A DNA stretch of 9,177 nucleotides from Bacteroidales bacterium UBA1197 (GTDB taxonomy: Bacteria; Bacteroidota; Bacteroidia; Bacteroidales; UBA932): contig DBYB01000039.1 of assembly GCA_002309995.1 (NCBI GenBank), positions 1-9,177 of the forward strand. The letters are read 5' to 3'. Shown piece after piece: positions 5,634 through 9,177 of the stretch. Position numbers and translations under genes: made by a program. Position 1 is the stretch's first letter. Each line of letters opens with the position of its first letter. The notes under the pieces were generated by a model, which saw only the letters and a list, made by a program, of their open reading frames with translations, was not told where the DNA came from and made no database searches.

Positions 5634-7046
5634 TTAACAAAGTTTCTTCAATTCGCTCATCATAGATCGTCGTCGGCTATACAGAAGCTTAAATTCTTCA
5701 ATCAGTGCATCTACCGCCTCTCGTCCCTCATCACAAGAGTCACGCAAGGCTGCCATATGGCTGATAATATATCCATAACGACGACTGTCGGTCGGAATGG
5801 CACTTCTCCTGATTACATCAACATGTCTGGTTACAATCTTATTTCTGGTATCAGAATCCAGGAACTTACCATATTCCGCCAGACACTGGTAACAATCATT
5901 GCCATAGCTGTCATTCCAGGAAAGGCATTCCGCCAACTGTGGAAGCATGTTTTCTTCCGCGCAAATTCTGGCAATATCTTTCTGGCTATGAACGTTGCTC
6001 TTTCTAACCAACTTCTCTATCACGCCATGAAGCATTTCTGAAGCATCTCCGGTCAGCTTTTCCAAAAGGCTTTTATACTTGAGATAATAGTCATATGTTG
6101 ACGAGAAACTGTTCAAAAAAAGGAACTCAAGTTCTTCGGCCTGTTTCGCTTCATCCCCTATGGATTCCAGCAATTCCAGTCTCCTTTCGTGACATTCGGT
6201 GGCATACCACTTGTCTTCCGTGCATGATATCGCCCGTTTCAACGAGTCTATCGCATCTTCAATCTTTCCATGAAATATTTGAGTGTCAATGCGCAGCCGA
6301 GACAATTCCGGAATGGAAAAGTTTTCATCTATTACTTTCTCTGCCGCCGCGTTCTCTTCCTTGAAATAAAGGTATGAGACCTTTCGTAATAGCCATTGGT
6401 TTTTATAATGTTCGCATCTTCCAGCATTGGCAATTCGCGCGTCAAGCGATGCCAAGTGCTCCTCGAAGTCATCAAAGACGCCATCAATGACACTTTGCAA
6501 TTCATCCAGATTATCTATACAATAACCTCCATTGCGGAAGGTGTCCGTAGAAGCAGCCTTCTTTATGTCCTTTTTAATACGCTTTATCGTACTAATATCC
6601 AACACTTTAGACTCAACCAAAGATATTAGCATCTTAATGGCGTTTCGGGTCTCAAAGTCATATCCATCAAAGTGCTCGCACTCGTAAACACAGTCATCCG
6701 TGTAATGCTGCCCCACGAAAAGAATCACTTCCGACGCGATTGATGCGGCGGCTTCGAACTCTCCTTCCGCATCATAATAACGGGCCTTTTCCATCATACG
6801 GCCCAATTGTTCATCTATTTGATGCCAGTTTAGTGACGGACCCCACCTGTAACCGCTCTCGTCAACCGAAAAGATAATATCCTGCACTTCATTCCTCAGC
6901 GCACCGACATCGATCTTGTCCGGTAGAAAATGCCGGACTAAGGCTGCGGCTAAGGCTTGATTCTTATAAGCATAGTCCTTCATGAACGAATAGACATCGC
7001 TGTTTTCATGCAGACTGAACACCTTGTCGAGTTTCGTTTTGTCCAT
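5634..7046 (-). CDS. Alpha-helical-repeat protein, third gene of operon
   Basis: This 470-aa protein, counted from the ATG at 7046, is predicted almost entirely alpha-helical. There are helix-turn-helix repeats resembling TPRs near residues 75-112 (ID-x-x-L-x-x-x-M-x-x-A-x-x-Y-x-x-x-G) and 215-310. The ending EEFKLLYSRRRSMMSELKKL resembles the end of the helical C-terminal region of SWIM zinc-finger proteins, and the N-terminal YSFMKDYAYKNQALAAALVRH also fits that region, but no CxC...CxH zinc finger is visible. It has no signal peptide or membrane helix, so it is probably a cytosolic binding or scaffold protein. The ATG lies 5 bases past the stop of the 509-aa gene; an alternative TTG at 7055 would overlap that stop. 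The SWIM-tail resemblance is from memory and modest. Function is unknown. Confidence 0.75.
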   Translation of the reverse strand: MDKTKLDKVFSLHENSDVYSFMKDYAYKNQALAAALVRHFLPDKIDVGALRNEVQDIIFSVDESGYRWGPSLNWHQIDEQLGRMMEKARYYDAEGEFEAAASIASEVILFVGQHYTDDCVYECEHFDGYDFETRNAIKMLISLVESKVLDISTIKRIKKDIKKAASTDTFRNGGYCIDNLDELQSVIDGVFDDFEEHLASLDARIANAGRCEHYKNQWLLRKVSYLYFKEENAAAEKVIDENFSIPELSRLRIDTQIFHGKIEDAIDSLKRAISCTEDKWYATECHERRLELLESIGDEAKQAEELEFLFLNSFSSTYDYYLKYKSLLEKLTGDASEMLHGVIEKLVRKSNVHSQKDIARICAEENMLPQLAECLSWNDSYGNDCYQCLAEYGKFLDSDTRNKIVTRHVDVIRRSAIPTDSRRYGYIISHMAALRDSCDEGREAVDALIEEFKLLYSRRRSMMSELKKLC

Positions 7047-7051
7047 AATGG

Positions 7052-8581
7052 TCAATCGTCAAGTGGAGAAATTACATTGCAACGACGCATGAAAGTACAG
7101 ACAAATGGCAGGTTGCTTTGCAATAAGTATCTGGAGGCCTCCTCGTTCGGACCGGGGAATGCTGCATCCTTAAGGAAGCCGTTCTCAATCAGATAATACA
7201 TCCATTCGGTGGAAATGGTTCCATATGCGTCAATCATTGAGATAGCGCTCTCGCGAGCCTCACTGCTATCGTAATATGGGTTCTCCGAATCCGAGATATT
7301 TGCGCTGCACCCAAATGCAAACTCCAAGTCTCCATCATATGGTATGTAAACCATAAACTGCTTCCCCGTTTTGATATCTTGATGGAAGCCGGATGTGGCG
7401 GCATCAACGCCACGCATGCCGACAACGTCTTTCAACCAGTTTTTAAAAGACTCGAAGTTCTCAAAATAAAACAGCCGACGGCCGCGGGACTTTTTGATTG
7501 CCGATTCATACAGGTCTATTGTACGTTGATATTCTTCATGCTTTTTCTTTCTTTGGAGCACTCGCTCTTCGAAATAGGAATCACTGTTAGCGAATGCGGA
7601 GCATCCTACCATGTTCCACTTGCCGGCAAATTTTGCTAAAGACCCTACGATGATGTTGTTTGTCTCAAAAGCGTTCCCCAGGCCCCCACCGAAACTGTCC
7701 AATTCCACGGAGAGCATCTCTCCCCGAACATTCTTCAATAACAATTGCCCCTCCTGGGCACCAAGAATCTTAAGAGTATTTAAACGTTGAAACTCAATCT
7801 CTTCCAAATTATTCTCCCAAACCCCGAACTCTCTCGACGGGCAGGTGTGCAACATATCGGCATACCATTGTTGCGGAAACAAAGACAACGGTCCGGCTTT
7901 TTCTACAAATGGAAACACGGAATCAACCGCGTAATGCCATTTATGTTCATCATCCTTTAGACCGGGAAGGATTTCGCCTAGGGTTTCATACCATTTCCAA
8001 TAGCTGATTTCCGTCTCGTGCCATCTGGAAAGATATGTGTTATGTGACAGCCACTCCAGAATCCGCCTGACTCCATAAAAGTCTCTGAGCGTCTTATCAT
8101 CGAAAATTAAGGATGCCAGCGATTCGTTAATGGGAGCATCATAGAACTCTTTCTGATAGAAATCATACGCAAGTTGAGCCACGCCCGCCATCGCAGGCAT
8201 CAACGGTGATGCCAGCCTGCGGTCCGGATGGTCCACAAATACCGTCCAAACGACAAAGTGAATTCCGCCACGGGTCAAATTATCCAGAGGGAAGCCGTCA
8301 TCGGCAAGGTCGAAGGGCAGATATGAGCCGTATCTTATTTTATGACGCCAACAAAATGACCGCCATATTCCCAAATCAGAAACCACGTCTTCAAAATGGG
8401 CGGTCAGTCGCAAGGACAACTCCCTAACCAAATCGGCAGGGAACAATCTTTTGTCAATGGTCTTGAGTAGAATTGCTTGAAATCTGTTCGCCAGAGACGC
8501 ATAATAAGCATCTGTGTCAAACAGAAGTTCTTTGGGGTGGTATTGTATGTAATCTTTTACCGATAATAGCCTTGATTTCAT
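7052..8581 (-). CDS. DUF3843-like protein, second gene of operon
   Basis: This 509-aa protein shows the pattern I associate with DUF3843, a Bacteroidota family of unknown function: SVKDYIQYHPKELLFDTDAY (7-26) then ANRF (31-34), FEDVVSDLGIWRSF (63-76) with YGSYLPF (84-90), IHFVVWTVF (107-115) and YDFYQKEFYDAPINESL (139-155). The second half has a beta-rich patch (about 270-330, with VGSLAKFAGKWNMVG), a charged helix possibly forming a coiled coil (about 335-367) and a Trp/Phe/Gly-rich alpha/beta region (370-470). No nuclease, kinase or NTPase motif, signal peptide or membrane helix is visible. Its ATG overlaps the stop of the 119-aa gene in an ATGA, and its own stop lies just before the next gene, so the three are translationally coupled or nearly so. 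The family assignment is moderate. Confidence 0.8.
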   Translation of the reverse strand: MKSRLLSVKDYIQYHPKELLFDTDAYYASLANRFQAILLKTIDKRLFPADLVRELSLRLTAHFEDVVSDLGIWRSFCWRHKIRYGSYLPFDLADDGFPLDNLTRGGIHFVVWTVFVDHPDRRLASPLMPAMAGVAQLAYDFYQKEFYDAPINESLASLIFDDKTLRDFYGVRRILEWLSHNTYLSRWHETEISYWKWYETLGEILPGLKDDEHKWHYAVDSVFPFVEKAGPLSLFPQQWYADMLHTCPSREFGVWENNLEEIEFQRLNTLKILGAQEGQLLLKNVRGEMLSVELDSFGGGLGNAFETNNIIVGSLAKFAGKWNMVGCSAFANSDSYFEERVLQRKKKHEEYQRTIDLYESAIKKSRGRRLFYFENFESFKNWLKDVVGMRGVDAATSGFHQDIKTGKQFMVYIPYDGDLEFAFGCSANISDSENPYYDSSEARESAISMIDAYGTISTEWMYYLIENGFLKDAAFPGPNEEASRYLLQSNLPFVCTFMRRCNVISPLDD

Positions 8582-8937
8582 CTGTTGCGAATCTGAAATA
8601 GGATTTCTTTTACCCGGAGTAATTCGTTTTTCATCGTTTCGTCACACAAATCAAGGTCTTCGTCAGTCAGACTGCCGTCAGCGAGTAAAAATGCAACAGT
8701 GTCAAGATATCTGCCTCCTGTGATTCCGTCATATCTGTCTGCCAAATGCTTGTCGAAAGTATCTATAAGCTTATATAACTCAATGTAACGCGCGTGATTT
8801 GGCTTTTCCACTTTATCAAGCGGCTTATGTGCCAGAGATGAGACCTTATCAACAAGTTTTGCACATTCACGCTCCAAAGCGAGGTCAATTAAGGATCTTG
8901 CAGCTTTCTTTTGTGCTTTAGTTAATTCTTTCAGCAT
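8578..8937 (-). CDS. Small helical protein, first gene of operon
   Basis: This 119-aa protein is charged and helical. Notable parts are a Lys-rich start (KELTKAQKKAARSLIDLALE), a central FDKHLADRYDGITGGRYLDT (60-79) and an acidic segment LTDEDLDLCDETM. I recall similar small Bacteroidota proteins with a Y-x-x-x-D-F-D-K-H-I-x-x-R-Y-D pattern but know of no named family or function. There is no signal peptide or membrane helix. It leads a three-gene operon: its TGA overlaps the ATG of the DUF3843-like gene. The ATG at 8937 lies about 16 bases after a promoter-like sequence. It may be a partner or regulator of the DUF3843-like protein. Confidence 0.75.
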   Translation of the reverse strand: MLKELTKAQKKAARSLIDLALERECAKLVDKVSSLAHKPLDKVEKPNHARYIELYKLIDTFDKHLADRYDGITGGRYLDTVAFLLADGSLTDEDLDLCDETMKNELLRVKEILFQIRNR

Positions 8938-8953
8938 AATCGGTCCATTTTTG

Positions 8954-8985
8954 CGAAGTTACAAAAATCATCGGTTGCGGAGAAA
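8954..8985 (-). promoter_or_regulatory. Probable promoter of three-gene operon
   Basis: On the minus strand TTTC (8982-8985), a 20-base spacer and TAACTTCG (8954-8961) match the Bacteroides promoter with one mismatch in each element. The predicted leader is about 10 bases. Nothing coding is seen between here and the att module; the gap 8938-9080 otherwise holds only AT-rich sequence with one small CGCT/AGCG inverted repeat. Confidence 0.4.
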
Positions 8986-9080
8986 TTATTTCTGGGTTTT
9001 GCGCCGCGGACGCTTATTTGAGCGATATTTCAAATTATTTGTTCAATTGTTACTGCTCAGAGACCGCGCCATTTATTTTA

Positions 9081-9102
9081 GTGGGGCGCGGGTGGGGCAA
9101 GA
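9081..9102. repeat. Two 11-bp tandem repeats, right att arm
   Basis: GTGGGGCGCGG (9081-9091) is followed directly by GTGGGGCAAGA (9092-9102). They lie 12 bases left of the inverted repeat at 9115-9147 and mirror in layout and period the pair at 1133-1154, though the sequence differs. The role as arm-type integrase sites is inferred. Confidence 0.45.
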
Positions 9103-9114
9103 GAAAACAGCAAT

Positions 9115-9147
9115 CGCGTACTAAATTGATAATCAATCTAATACGCG
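9115..9147. repeat. Near-perfect 33-bp palindrome next to tRNA-side core
   Basis: CGCGTACTAAATTGAT pairs with ATTGATTATACGCG-like sequence on the other side (arms 9115-9130 and 9132-9147) with only two mismatches, both of which become G-U wobbles in minus-strand RNA. It ends 6 bases before the core at 9154. It shares the ATTGAT/ATCAAT centre with 1174-1213, but the outer stems differ (CGCGTA here, GACTTTG there). It could bind integrase or an accessory protein, or terminate tRNA transcription. Confidence 0.6.
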
Positions 9148-9153
9148 GTAAAT

Positions 9154-9169
9154 TTGTGCCTCGGGCGGG
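9154..9169. repeat. tRNA-side att core, 16 bp
   Basis: This is the same 16-bp core as at 1217-1232. Here it continues into GAATCGAAC, the T-loop of the tRNA gene, so this copy keeps the tRNA intact. It covers the 3' half of the acceptor stem, the 3' half of the T stem and three bases past the tRNA end. Confidence 0.75.
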
Positions 9170-9177
9170 AATCGAAC
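9157..9177 (-). tRNA. tRNA gene 3' end, runs off right edge
   Basis: On the minus strand the window edge reads GTTCGATTCCCGCCCGAGGC then A. This is G53, the T-loop TTCGATT, the 3' T stem CCCGC, the 3' acceptor strand CCGAGGC and the discriminator A. The next bases are CAA, so CCA is not encoded, as is usual in this phylum. The anticodon lies outside the window, so the isotype cannot be read. Confidence 0.8.

Larger units (their letters stand above)
1217..9169. mobile_element. Putative tRNA-integrated genomic island, about 7.95 kb
   Basis: The island is bounded by identical 16-bp direct repeats (1217-1232 and 9154-9169) derived from a tRNA 3' end, with a tyrosine integrase gene immediately inside the distal repeat. 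Cargo: an AlbA_2/HATPase protein, a divergent LytTR regulator and ExbB-like protein, and a three-gene operon including a DUF3843-like protein. No conjugation, replication, transposase or phage structural genes are seen, so it is not self-transmissible as it stands. The integrase lacks its N-terminal part, which suggests the island is decayed or depends on another element. Boundaries rest on the repeats alone; a strain lacking the island would settle them. Confidence 0.6.

Noticed and set aside
5625..6041. 138-codon plus-strand frame opposite the helical-repeat gene
   Set aside because: Antisense to a long, coherent coding frame in a coupled operon; no promoter and no motif.

Overview
The window reads as Bacteroidota, probably Bacteroidales. 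Three kinds of evidence point there. Several genes are preceded by the Bacteroides-type promoter (TTTG, about 19-21 bp, TAnnTTTG). Shine-Dalgarno sequences are mostly weak. The gene families are typical of the group: a fimbrillin-like lipoprotein behind a tiny 'Y-x-x-P-E' peptide gene, a membrane-anchored LytTR regulator, a Bacteroidota-type tyrosine integrase and a DUF3843-like protein. No species can be named from the sequence alone.

The main structural feature is a probable tRNA-associated genomic island of about 7.9 kb. The right edge of the window holds the 3' end of a minus-strand tRNA gene. A 16-bp core made of that tRNA end (TTGTGCCTCGGGCGGG) occurs at 9154-9169 and again exactly at 1217-1232, just upstream of an integrase gene. 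Next to each core, on the same side, lie an ATTGAT/ATCAAT-centred inverted repeat and then two 11-bp tandem repeats. This suggests that each core carries an integrase-binding arm and that the locus may be a tandem accretion site.

Layout. Positions 1-994 hold a minus-strand pair outside the island: a 51-codon peptide gene and a fimbrillin-like lipoprotein that runs off the left edge. Positions 995-1316 are non-coding and hold a promoter, an interspersed repeat and the distal att module. Positions 1317-2264 encode a tyrosine integrase with its catalytic residues but without its N-terminal part. Positions 2372-4021 (minus) encode an AlbA_2/HATPase_c_4 regulator-like protein with its own promoter and an upstream array of three direct repeats. 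Positions 4272-4988 (minus) and 5132-5521 (plus) are a divergent pair: a four-TM LytTR regulator and a short ExbB/MotA-like membrane protein. Positions 5634-8937 (minus) form a tightly packed three-gene operon: a 119-aa helical protein, a 509-aa DUF3843-like protein and a 470-aa alpha-helical-repeat protein.

How it may work: the integrase and att cores mark a mobile or once-mobile element that now looks immobile, because the integrase is truncated close to the core. The AlbA_2 protein and the LytTR/ExbB pair look like regulatory and accessory genes. The three-gene operon is the main uncharacterised cargo and the best candidate for an undescribed system. Its genes are translationally coupled or nearly so, are predicted cytosolic, and contain no recognised catalytic motif. 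Any defence or stress role is inference only.
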